Assembly (NCBI GenBank): GCA_905220665.1
Contig: CAJNAR010000014.1
Location: forward strand, 1 to 64,000
Length of the DNA stretch: 64,000 nucleotides
Source: Albugo candida
Lineage: Eukaryota; Oomycota; Peronosporomycetes; Albuginales; Albuginaceae
Direction: 5' to 3'
Shown here: positions 45,901 through 57,046 of the stretch, piece after piece
Numbering within the stretch: the stretch's first letter is position 1
How the letters are laid out: every line of letters begins with the position of its first letter
The notes under the pieces: model-generated
Databases searched by the model: none
Told to the model about the DNA's origin: nothing
What the model saw: the letters and a program-made list of their open reading frames with translations, nothing else
Made by a program: the position numbers and the translations under genes

Positions 45901-46751
45901 TGTGGAGGATGATGTCGTGACGGAATCGGTGCTGAACCCGGCGCTTCATTCCGCACTCTTTGTTTGTGATACCTTGATAGATTTACGTTTAGAAGTTCAT
46001 GTCGAGACAATGGAAATGGTCCATCACGTCTACCATGAATGTGTGTGGTTATAGGTAGCTGTACGTCAAATACATGTACATATCGAGAAAACATTTTGTG
46101 CTTTCGCACGCCGTACACTAGCAGATATCTTGGAATATTAGCGTCCGAGAATCACACTGAAGGGCTCTTCACCACGTGACATTAGTATTTTGGTTTAGCT
46201 TTTCAGGTATCTTAGATTTGGGCCGAAAGCGAATACCGATTCATATAGTCGCATATATTCTCTGAGTAAAATAGTATCACGCGACATTAACCGTGGGTGA
46301 TATATTTAAGATAAACAATTCACATCATACGATCACACATGTGTCTGACAATCTGATGAACGAGTCATGGCTTTAAAGACCATGTAACTTTTCGAAGACA
46401 TAGTTTCCATAGAAGTATACGTCATCAATGAAACTCAAATCAAAGATTTGTCGGTTTCAAAAACGATATATGTGAAGGATAGGTAACGCAAAATTCGAAT
46501 GACGATCACGTGACGAATTTGTAGCCAGGGAATGCATTTTAAAAAGGAAAATAGAGCGCGATAAACTCAGTCGCATTATAGCTGTCATTGCAACCTGTAG
46601 AGCGATGAATATCGATTAGATTAAGGACCTGTATGCATTCACAATATGTTTGACCCATCTAAGGGTAAGTGCCGTAGGTACGTTCAATATCGCAACCAGC
46701 TCTACTACAAACAAAAACGCGCAATGCAATAAGTGGGAGCCAGATTTGAAA

Positions 46752-47288
46752 GAATAACCGGAATATCCTATCGTCAAAAGAGACGGCTCATCCCTGAAAG
46801 CTTGATGGATGTAAGTATTCTTCACCGGCATTTGGGAACGAGTAGTGCCAGACGAAAAACGCTAGTATCGGACCCTCAGACTGGTTACCATACTTTGAAC
46901 GTGCTTATATGGACTCAATCAGCAGAGTAGGGGGACGGAGATTCGAATGGAAGAAAAAAGGATTCAGTGCACAGAGGGGTATTGCAGGGAAATGCTGTGC
47001 TCAAATTCATGTTCATCACTAAAATAATGGACTCTATGTCGCCGTATACGAACATCCAAAACTTCCGTTTTCGACATATTGGGCTCCGACTGATTTTACA
47101 AGAGAGTTTCCATATCAGAAATCTCCATACCGCATCCAGACAACTCACGATAAACAGATCTACGCGGTGAGCACGTCGCATACATTACTACATCAGCTTC
47201 AGTTCGTCCCACGAATACTTCCACTGAATTAAAATTCAGTGCCAATACCGAAGTTACTGATAGAGCGCTGCCGCAAAGCTACGACTAA
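46752..47288 (+). pseudogene. GH6 deletion remnant (unit I)
   Basis: Same structure as units G and H; differences are a few single bases. Confidence 0.72.
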
Positions 47289-47693
47289 TCACGAAATGAT
47301 AGCTACGAAGGTCTTGTTGCTTCTATATATCATTTTCACCACTTTTTGTCTACTGCGTATACTACACAGAGTCTGGTAGGGTACGTATTCCTTTCAAGCA
47401 TCCTCTGTAGCTTGTTCTCTTTCTGCTCCTATTAACAAGATATAGAAGAGCGGTAAGCCACAGAAAGAAGAAATCAACCACCTGCGTTCATATGTATCAA
47501 TCTATTCTTCGGCCTGGGCGGTAGACTCTGTTTCGGGTGCTTTAGCGGGATAGAATCTCACGCAGACTATACCGTTCATGCATGGCAAACTTGAGAAATG
47601 CGACTAAAGCATATCTTCATTTTGTGATCAACCGCTTACGAGCTTGATAACTTGAAGCACGTAACAAAAAACACTCGACTGAAAAACTACAAC

Positions 47694-48200
47694 ATGAAGT
47701 TCCAGACCGCAACATATTCGATCTCAGCGGCAGCATTGATACTCTTTACGGGCAATTCTTGTGAGGGACATCACCACCATCGAGGTTACTATAGAGGTTA
47801 CTATAAAGGTTACTATAGAGGTCACTATAGAGACCACTATGGAGGTGGGGGTGTTGGAGGAGGAGGAGGTGGAGGAGGAGGAGGTGGAGGAGGAGGAGGT
47901 GGAGGAGGAGGAGGTGGGGGAGGAGGAGGAGGGGGTGGTCTTGGAGGTGGCGTTGGAGGTGGAGGTGGCATAGGAGCTGGAGGTGGCATTGGAGGTGGAG
48001 GTGGCCTAGGAGCTGGAGGTGGCCTAGGAGCTGGCGGTGGTAGTGGAGGTGGCATTGGCGGTGGTGTTGGAGGTGGCGTTGGAGTTGGTGGTGGTGTTGG
48101 AGGTGGTGTTGGAGGTGGCATTGGAGGTGGCGTTGGAGTTGGTGGAGGTGGAGGTGGAGGCGGAGGTGGAGGTGGAGGTGGTTATGGAGGTGGTCATTGA
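47694..48200 (+). CDS. Secreted glycine-rich protein, type 2 (unit I)
   Basis: 168 residues, open throughout. A signal peptide (residues 1 to about 25, ending SCEG) is followed by HHHH, five 4-residue repeats of the form RGYY, KGYY, RGHY, RDHY, a long glycine run and GGGxGGGI/V/L repeats, ending GGGYGGGH. The YY/HY repeats come from a 12 bp DNA repeat at 47783-47840. A His cluster at the predicted mature N-terminus could bind metal; Tyr-rich repeats are common in cross-linked structural proteins. The function is unknown. Confidence 0.75.
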   Translation: MKFQTATYSISAAALILFTGNSCEGHHHHRGYYRGYYKGYYRGHYRDHYGGGGVGGGGGGGGGGGGGGGGGGGGGGGGGGGGLGGGVGGGGGIGAGGGIGGGGGLGAGGGLGAGGGSGGGIGGGVGGGVGVGGGVGGGVGGGIGGGVGVGGGGGGGGGGGGGGYGGGH

Positions 48201-49051
48201 TGTGGAGGATGATGTCGTGACGGAATCGGTGCTGAACCCGGCGCTTCATTCCGCACTCTTTGTTTGTGATACCTTGATAGATTTACGTTTAGAAGTTCAT
48301 GTCGAGACAATGGAAATGGTCCATCACGTCTACCTTGAATGTGTGTGGTTATAGGTAGCTGTACGTCAAATACATGTACATATCGAGAAAACATTTTGTG
48401 CTTTCGCACGCCGTACACTAGCAGATATCTTGGAATATTAGCGTCCGAGAATCACACTGAAGGGCTCTTCACCACGTGACTTTAGTATTTTGGTTTAGCT
48501 TTTCAGGTATCTTAGATTTGGGCCGAAAGCGAATACCGATTCATATAGTCGCATATATTCTCTGAGTAAAATAGTATCACGCGACATTAACCGTGGGTGA
48601 TATATTTAAGATAAACAATTCACATCATACGATCACACATGTGTCTGACAATCTGATGAACGAGTCATGGCTTTAAAGACCATGTAACTTTTCGAAGACA
48701 TAGTTTCCATAGAAGTATACGTCATCAATGAAACTCAAATCAAAGATTTGTCGGTTTCAAAAACGATATATGTGAAGGATAGGTAACGCAAAATTCGAAT
48801 GACGATCACGTGACGAATTTGTAGCCAGGGAATGCATTTTAAAAAGGAAAATAGAGCGCGATAAACTCAGTCGCATTATAGCTGTCATTGCAACCTGTAG
48901 AGCGATGAATATCGATTAGATTAAGGACCTGTATGCATTCACAATATGTTTGACCCATCTAAGGGTAAGTGCCGTAGGTACGTTCAATATCGCAACCAGC
49001 TCTACTACAAACAAAAACGCGCAATGCAATAAGTGGGAGCCAGATTTGAAA

Positions 49052-49588
49052 GAATAACCGGAATATCCTATCGTCAAAAGAGACGGCTCATCCCTGAAAG
49101 CTTGATGGATGTAAGTATTCTTCACCGGCATTTGGGAACGAGTAGTGCCAGACGAAAAACGCTAGTATCGGACCCTCAGACTGGTTACCATACTTTGAAC
49201 GTGCTTATATGGACTCAATCAGCAGAGTAGGGGGACGGAGATTCGAATGGAAGAAAAAAGGATTCAGTGCACAGAGGGGTATTGCAGGGAAATGCTGTGC
49301 TCAAATTCATGTTCATCACTAAAATAATGGACTCTATGTCGCCGTATACGAACATCCAAAACTTCCGTTTTCGACATATTGGGCTCCGACTGATTTTACA
49401 AGAGAGTTTCCATATCAGAAATCTCCATACCGCATCCAGACAACTCACGATAAACAGATCTACGCGGTGAGCACGTCGCATACATTACTACATCAGCTTC
49501 AGTTCGTCCCACGAATACTTCCACTGAATTAAAATTCAGTGCCAATACCGAAGTTACTGATAGAGCGCTGCCGCAAAGCTACGACTAA
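49052..49588 (+). pseudogene. GH6 deletion remnant (unit J)
   Basis: The last of the ten remnants. It matches unit I in sequence and spacing to its glycine-rich gene. Confidence 0.72.
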
Positions 49589-49993
49589 TCACGAAATGAT
49601 AGCTACGAAGGTCTTGTTGCTTCTATATATCATTTTCACCACTTTTTGTCTACTGCGTATACTACACAGAGTCTGGTAGGGTACGTATTCCTTTCAAGCA
49701 TCCTCTGTAGCTTGTTCTCTTTCTGCTCCTATTAACAAGATATAGAAGAGCGGTAAGCCACAGAAAGAAGAAATCAACCACCTGCGTTCATATGTATCAA
49801 TCTATTCTTCGGCCTGGGCGGTAGACTCTGTTTCGGGTGCTTTAGCGGGATAGAATCTCACGCAGACTATACCGTTCATGCATGGCAAACTTGAGAAATG
49901 CGACTAAAGCATATCTTCATTTTGTGATCAACCGCTTACGAGCTTGATAACTTGAAGCACGTAACAAAAAACACTCGACTGAAAAACTACAAC

Positions 49994-50419
49994 ATGAAGT
50001 TCCAGACCGCAACATATTCGATCTCAGCGGCAGCATTGATACTCTTTACGGGCAATTCTTGTGAGGGACATCACCACCATCGAGGTTACTATAGAGGTTA
50101 CTATAAAGGTTACTATAGAGGTCACTATAGAGACCACTATGGAGGTGGGGGTGTTGGAGGAGGAGGAGGTGGAGGAGGAGGAGGTGGAGGAGGAGGAGGT
50201 GGGGGAGGAGGAGGAGGGGGTGGTCTTGGAGGTGGCGTTGGAGGTGGAGGTGGCATAGGAGCTGGAGGTGGCATTGGAGGTGGAGGTGGCCTAGGAGCTG
50301 GAGGTGGCATTGGCGGTGGTGTTGGAGGTGGCATTGGCGGTGGTGTTGGAGGTGGCGTTGGAGTTGGAGTTGGTGGTGGTGGAGGTGGAGGTGGAGGTGG
50401 TTATGGAGGTGGTCATTGA
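49994..50419 (+). CDS. Secreted glycine-rich protein, type 2 (unit J)
   Basis: 141 residues, the shortest intact type 2 copy. The N-terminal half matches unit I; several GGGV/GGGI repeats are missing before the GGGYGGGH end. Unit sequence stops near 50615, and beyond it lies the flank shared with the left outer end of the palindrome. Confidence 0.74.
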   Translation: MKFQTATYSISAAALILFTGNSCEGHHHHRGYYRGYYKGYYRGHYRDHYGGGGVGGGGGGGGGGGGGGGGGGGGGGGLGGGVGGGGGIGAGGGIGGGGGLGAGGGIGGGVGGGIGGGVGGGVGVGVGGGGGGGGGGYGGGH

Positions 50420-50855
50420 TGTGGAGGATGATGTCGTGACGGAATCGGTGCTGAACCCGGCGCTTCCTTCCGCACTCTTTGTTTGTGATACCTTGATAGA
50501 TTTACGTTTAGAAGTTCGTGTCGAGACAATGGAAATGGTCCATCACGTCTACCATGAATGTGTGTGGTTATAGGTAGCTGTACGTCAAATACATGTACAT
50601 ATCGAGAAAACATTTTGTATACAAATCGAGCCTATCTTTTCTGTCGATCACTTGACTTTTGATGACTTTGAGAATTCGTACTCTTTCACAATTCCATTTC
50701 AAGGGTTTCTTCCTTGACAGAGAGGTGTCAAGGGTATGAAGCAAAAAAACAAGTAGTGATGAAGAATAGCAAGCTTTCGTGTGTGGCACATTAGGAGGTA
50801 CATACTACATGCGTGTAGAAGGGCAATAATGGCGAAAATGGTGGTGCGTCATTCA

Positions 50856-51726
50856 TCACGTCGGATGTTTTGATGACACAACAACACTATCAACATTCTC
50901 TATTTTTGACCTCAGAATCTGCTCGGTAGGTTTTGTTAGCTGATAGAACTCAACTCGTCCGTGACCAAAACCTATATATGGAGTGAAAGGAATCGACTTG
51001 TCATATACTTGATGATTGACACGGAGTACACCGGGAATGAAAACACCATCCGTGTTCGCTTCTTGGAAGGATTGTCGCATGCAGATGGCTATTATGTGCG
51101 GTAAACATCCAAAACAGCTGTGGCACAGATCTACGTCATTTGAACATAACGTCAAAAAGTCAAGTCACTGAAGAGTGGGATTTGTATAGTCTTCATTTGA
51201 ATACAGCTACATGATTGCACCGTGTCACCGGCATGCAGAAACTTCATTCGCATATGTGAAATCAGCAACAGATGATAAGGCTTCGCTTGTCGATACATTT
51301 CGAGAATCTTTGGTTGGAAAAAGTGCAAGTTCGCATTCATAATCCACCTCTAGCAGTGTTTGCAATTCGTGATGTATTCCAATATGGTATCGAATGTGTG
51401 CTTTGAAAACTGACCAACTTAGACCACTTTCTATAATTCGGGAAGAGACAATGGGCATGAGTATTTTATGAAAGCAGTTTTCCCAGTCATTAGTCGCCCT
51501 CGAGAAAGAGTAGTAGTGTTGGGGGGGACGTTTGACCACGATAGATATGACCATTTTCATCGATGAATCGGATTGGCAAATCGTTTCTTGCTTGTGCATG
51601 TAAAAATGCGGGACAGCATCGATAGGGACATTTTGTGTCGACACTTGCCTGAGATACGCAGAAGTCTTTGTATTGATCATATGAATCACCTATATCAGTA
51701 CCACCACAACGTATCGTCAAGTACAT
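50856..51726 (-). CDS. Unknown protein, probably spliced by short introns
   Basis: Minus-strand open pieces can be joined into one protein of roughly 250 residues if three short introns are accepted: ATG MYLTIRCGGTDI, a 45 bp intron, then VSTQNVPIDAVPHFYMH through SSVADFTYANE, an intron of about 51 bp (donor GTTTCT), IPLF, a 38 bp intron, then LCHSCFGCLPHIIA through VLRVNHQVYDKSIPF to a stop at 50856. The last part has a decayed paralogue at 24370-24920, where the protein reading is conserved despite DNA divergence, which supports real coding. I do not recognise the family. Splicing is inferred, and the gene could be a broken copy instead. Confidence 0.45.
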
Positions 51727-54677
51727 TTTAAATGGTTGGATTTCTTAACATTCTGGACAATCAATGTCAGTCCGCTGCATTACCTTCTTAGAGTGACAGG
51801 GCTATAGAACTAGCGTTATTGAGCGAGCAGCTTTAACAAACCTATCATCTTAGGAAAAAGGAATGTGGGATAAGATGTTACACTTATTACATGTACATCA
51901 TGTCAGCTACTCGAGTTCGAATGCGCTTGCGCTGCAGCATACTCGGAAGACCAGAAGGCTAAGTATATCGTCTGTTAGTGATACGAGTCGCTGTTTACAA
52001 GCCATGACATATCTCGAGGTGCACATATTGCGTACGTACGATTTGCATAGGCTAGATTGTACCCATGTGGACGTTTGTACGCAACCGCGGCTATGTTCTA
52101 TCCGCATCCGACGCTTACAATGCCGCATGTAAAGTCAGATGTCCGAAACTTGATGATCAGAATGACGTTCAAGAATAGATGCGTGTGCGTTGCGCTTTTT
52201 TAGAATACGCTATCTTCTTTGTAGCATTTGAATTGAGATATCGAGTACGTATAGGTGGAGACAACGATGAAGCGCTGAGTAAGCATGATACAGCTTCTAA
52301 GCTTATCAAAAGAGCAGAATGTCTTCTAATGTTTTAGAACCAACCACGCCGAAATTAGGCAAGGGAAGCCTTGCGTTCAATGAAGAAAATGATGGGCTCA
52401 CTTTCAACCATAATACATCCAAATCGTCGAAAGACTCACGCAACCTTATGACTTACTGAGCGGACAATAGAAAACGTGAAGAGCGAGGTTGCAACTCACT
52501 AAAACTCAAATTTGGAGATTTACTGATACGACAGAGCAAATAAACTTTCTCCTGTGCAAAATGTTGCGTACAATAATATGAAAGGGCTATAAGGTATGAC
52601 CTTGGAGTTTACCTGTCCTTTGCTGCGATGCCAGGATGTCAAATCTCCAGCCAGTGGCGAACTGCCCCGGCAGTGGGGAGCGGAAAAGATAGTACGGAAT
52701 CACCAACATCATCATCGATTCTCTCAAAATCTGCACCAGTTTCACGGCAATCAAATTTCTTTATGAACCGTCAGAGTTTCGCGAGTCATACTACGATGGA
52801 ACTATAGAACTTTACAAGACGGAATTGATCATGGCGAGTCCTTTGGTGAACAAACGTATCATCGATGAAGGAATCGCACTATAGTGTAAGGTTATCAAAA
52901 AGTGGCCACCCATCTAAATATCGATGTCTTCGGATTTCTATTGGAAGACTGCTACTATAATTACGAGAAGGAATTGACCGGCGCAAAACATTCTGCTTGC
53001 AAATTAGCCTCAATACAGATTCATTGACGAATGAGCGTGGTCTTTAACCCATAGCAATAGAGCACAACTCAGAAGTTTACATTTGGCCGAGAAGCAGGAA
53101 GATACCTATAAGCAAACCTCCAACAGAATTAATTAAGGGGCCATTTATCGCGACAACGATGCCAGAAGGCATTGACTAATTCTCATATACATCATCATTC
53201 GACCAGGGTTTATGCAAAATTTTGTAGCAAGACGATTTCTTTGTCAATTACGATCATATGCGTCATTCAATAATGATCTGGACTTGGAAAAAAATGCTAA
53301 CATAGCTCTTTGTATGTACAGTATCGACAAGAGGCTGGAATATCAATAAAATGTCGATTACAAGATTATTGCGGCACAGGTTCGCTGTGCAAGCTTCACT
53401 TGACTGGTCGTCAGTTTGTTGGATCGATACGCTTCTACAATGCTTTCTCATAAAGTCCGTGCGCGGCGGAAAATTCGAGATAGGCTTGATTGAAAACATC
53501 TCGAATCGAAAGTTTTCTTTTCTTTTTCTCCGGTTGGATGTGTCGGTATGAAATGCATTTGCATACATTTCATTTAAAGTGACATATGAGATCATATTCG
53601 CTCTAATCAATGGCGTATTTTGAAGCAGGCTCCGCATAAATTCACCGAGCTATTAAAACTGTAATTTTCGCACGCTTATCCACTCGATGAAGCTCATATC
53701 ACGTCAACACTCTGAGTCGTCAAGAATGCTGGTGACTGGGCACTATTTAGTCTCGTACTTGTGATATACCATGTGAGCAAGCGAAGAGAGTCGTGTTATT
53801 GCTCTCATGGAAGTTTGTATATCGATTGCGTGCACCAGCCGAAGCTCATCCTTCGATCCACCGAGTCAGACACGAGATCTTTTTACCTCCTGCTTTGTTA
53901 GCTATAAATTCGCAGCAAAGCTCTTTGTACCATCAGAATCCATACGGCATCGAAGCAAACTTCCTACACTGTGAACCAGCTTATCCATTTTCATGTGATT
54001 AGCACCAGATTCGTCTGCTATGTCCATCTATACTAGATGAGCAACGTCGGAATCGATTGGAATGAGACAATTGGAGAGGACCTGAAACGCATCCGAGCAA
54101 AAGACTCGACGGACAGTCATACCGGTTGCATCATACTTCCCACACCCAAACGCTACAATTTTTGGTCGAAGAGCGAAGAACATGCTGAAGCGATCATTAA
54201 TGTATGAGCACGCATCTACTCAATGCGATCAAATACATATTTGATGACTTGTCCGATACTTTTGGGAAATTTGTCGATTGTACAGCTTGACCTTCACAAC
54301 ATCTTTCGGTCATCAATTGTGACGTATACGGGATACAATGAAGCTGATGTTACGATCGGCACATCCAATAAGGAGACAAAATCGATCGAAAAGATGCTCC
54401 GATAACAACTCGGAAGATTGCCCAGAATCGGTGGGATCCTTGGTGCCTGAACGTGACACGCACAGCATACAAAGTCCTACAAAATCACCCCGTCATGTAC
54501 ATTCTATCTATCATAAGCGCAATGCCAAATATCGATAATCCTCCTGGGCGCTCTGCCAATCTTTGGCGTACTTTCCTTCTCAGTACCAGGAATAAAGCCA
54601 TTCCTGCGCTCAGTGGTAGATTCATGAAGGTGAAGCATGCGCCACACATATAATCGAACATATCATTATTGGCTGAA
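51727..54677. other. Long stretch without a supported gene
   Basis: Many short frames occur on both strands. The best candidates are a 124-codon minus frame at 53637-53263 and minus-strand pieces at 54190-54050 reading FGCGKYDATGMTVRRVF, which look protein-like but match nothing I know and are cut by stops. This could hold a decayed or many-intron gene diverging from AMP deaminase. I cannot define it. Confidence 0.35.
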
Positions 54678-56901
54678 ATGAATGCTCATCTAAGGGAAGA
54701 TTCTGATAGCGATGAAAACGATGTGCTCAACAGCATTTCTGTGGCATCCAGAATGCTAGAAAAGGATCTTACTAGAGCGTCTGTTGTCCACATGCTGGAG
54801 TTGAATGAAGTCAATCGCGGCGATGCTGAGGATGATGCAGATATCGAATCTGCTTTTGGTGAAAGTCAGCTGAAGGCGTCTGTGCTACAGCGCGTGCAGA
54901 GCGAAGCAAAACTCCGTAAGCTCGCTGAAATGGACACTGGGAATAGAAACCCTGACGGTAGGCTTTTTGTTCCCAATCATACATTTTGACGTGCATTTCT
55001 ATGCATCTCTAGCGGCAGAAGATCTATTCGAGCGAATTCCAGATCCATACATGCAATACACCTCCTTTCAGCGGATCGAAATTACAACAACAGATGACGA
55101 CATTGATCGCGAAACTCGTGAAGTTTGCGAGCTGATTCGAAAGTGTCTAGCATTGAGGACAAAATGGGTCAACGTGACTGATGTTGATGCAGCTTTGTCC
55201 CGCCGTCTATCAGAGGAAAGCATCCATAGCCCTAGATCTTCGCAATTTCGTCATCGTGAGGAACTTGCTTATGATCCATTTTCGCGTCCCATGACAGCAA
55301 CTTCTTCTCATCATTTCAAAATGGAGAATGGTGTCGTACAAGTTTACGCCCGAGATGATCTCAATACAGAACCACTATTCTCGGTGCGATCCATGGCGGA
55401 GTATTACCGAGATCTCTTTGAACTCAAAAGGATCATCAATTTTGGTCCAGTCAAGTCGCTATGCTACAAGCGACTACAACTCTTGGAAGCTCGTTTCAAT
55501 TTACACACGTTGTTGAATGCCGAACGCGAGTTAATGGCTCAAAAAACAGTTCCACATCGAGATTTCTATAACATCCGCAAAGTGGACACTCATGTTCATC
55601 ATTCCGCATGCATGAATCAGAAGCACCTTTTACGCTTCATAAAGTCGAGATTGCGGAATTCTCCAGGGGAAATTGTTATTCATCGTGATGGAAAATACAT
55701 GACGCTAAGTGAAGTGTTCCGGTCGCTCAATCTCACCGCATATGATCTGAGTGTAGATACATTAGATATGCACGCATGCAACACCTTCCACCGGTTTGAT
55801 CGATTTAATCTCAAATACAATCCTGCAGGTCAAAGCCGGCTGCGGGAAATCTTCTTGAAAACGGACAATCACATCAACGGTAAATACTTGGCAGAGATTA
55901 CGCGCGAAGTCATGAGCGATTTGCAGGCAAACAAATACCAGCTGGTAGAATGGCGGATTTCAATTTATGGCAGGAAAGCTTCGGAGTGGAACACGTTGGC
56001 AAACTGGTTTTATACAAATCGGCTAGCATCCCCTCATGTTCGTTGGATGGTTCAGATCCCGCGTCTTTACTTTTTATATCGAAAGTCAAACGAAATCAAA
56101 AATTTTCAAGAAATGCTGGAATGCATTTTCTTACCGCTTTTCGAGGTCTCAAGAGCGCCTAGTTCGAATCCAGCCTTGCACTATTTCCTGGAAACCATGG
56201 TTGGATTTGATTGTGTTGATGATGAGAGCAAAGTAGAACCTTTACGGGCTGAACGGGGGAAGAATTTACCATTTCCAAGTGATTGGACAAACGAAAACAA
56301 CCCGCCTTACGATTACTGGTGTTACTACATCCACGCGAATCTATCCGTCCTGAATGCATTTCGATCTGAAAAGGGACTGTCCACGTTCTCGTTTCGGCCT
56401 CATTCCGGTGAGGCGGGTGATCCTGAGCATTTGGCAGCCACTTTCCTCACTGCGAATGGCATCAATCATGGCATCACTTTGCGTAAGGCGGTGGCTTTAC
56501 AGTATCTTTATTACTTGACGCAAATTGGAATTGCAATGTCACCACTCAGTAACAATCGTCTCTTTTTGGACTACCACCGTAATCCATTTCCAATTTATCA
56601 TGCACGCGGACTGAATGTCTCATTGAGCACCGATGATCCTCTCTTATTACACTATACAAAAGATCCGCTGGTAGAAGAGTATTCTGTGGCAGCACAAGTG
56701 TGGAAATTATCATCCGCAGACATTTGTGAGATCGCGCGGAATTCTGTGCTGCAATCTGGATTCGAGCATGAGTTCAAGAAGCATTATCTCGGTAAAAAGT
56801 ATTCGCTGCCAGGAGCACAGGGAAACGGTATGAGCTTCTTAATTGACTTTGACATCGTATTAACTTGTATCTATAGACATTCGGATGACAAACGTGCCTG
56901 A
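54678..56901 (+). CDS. AMP deaminase
   Basis: It converts AMP to IMP and ammonia in the purine nucleotide cycle. Exons 54678-54957 and 55013-56901 join in frame (722 residues) across a 55 bp intron with GTAGGC and CTAG ends; the join reads NPD-AAEDLFERIPDPY. The first ATG is at 54678. The acidic N-terminus (REDSDSDEND) is followed by the deaminase domain from about residue 230: DTHVHHSACMNQKHLLRF with the zinc-binding HxH (about 283), FNLKYNPAGQSRLREIFLKT, HSGEAGD and the family signature SLSTDDPLLLHYTKDPLVEE (about 630). Length is in the normal range for eukaryotic AMP deaminases. SMC6 follows on the same strand after 145 bp. Confidence 0.95.
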
Positions 56902-57046
56902 TATACGTGTGAATTATCGGCACGAGACGCTTGCATCAGAGCTTGCTTTCATTCAGAACTGAACTGCGGTGCTTTAGCCTTTATGCTTTGACCTCTGTAA
57001 TCGAATCAAATCGAGTTTTATGTAACCTCTATAAACTAATGATGTC

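Larger units (their letters stand above)
24370..51180. repeat. Diverged inverted duplication holding ten tandem units
   Basis: Five tandem units in minus orientation (about 24920-36500) face five in plus orientation (about 40030-50600). Homology extends beyond the units into unique flanks: 24370-24920 resembles the reverse complement of 50613-51180 with many substitutions. The inner limits of the palindrome are near 36500 and 40030, where the same GH6 tail sequence lies in opposite orientations. Within an arm the units are about 98-100 percent alike outside the glycine tract. Unit length is about 2.52 kb in the left arm and 2.30-2.32 kb for the last right-arm units. Confidence 0.85.

Noticed and set aside
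25028..50600. CRISPR-like array because of regular repeats
   Set aside because: The repeat units are over 2 kb, contain genes with eukaryotic signal peptides and have no short repeat-spacer pattern; the host is eukaryotic.
54050..54190. Minus-strand FGCGKYDATGMTVRRVF-like reading upstream of AMP deaminase
   Set aside because: It looks protein-like, but the plus strand is also open there, stops surround it and I recognise no family.
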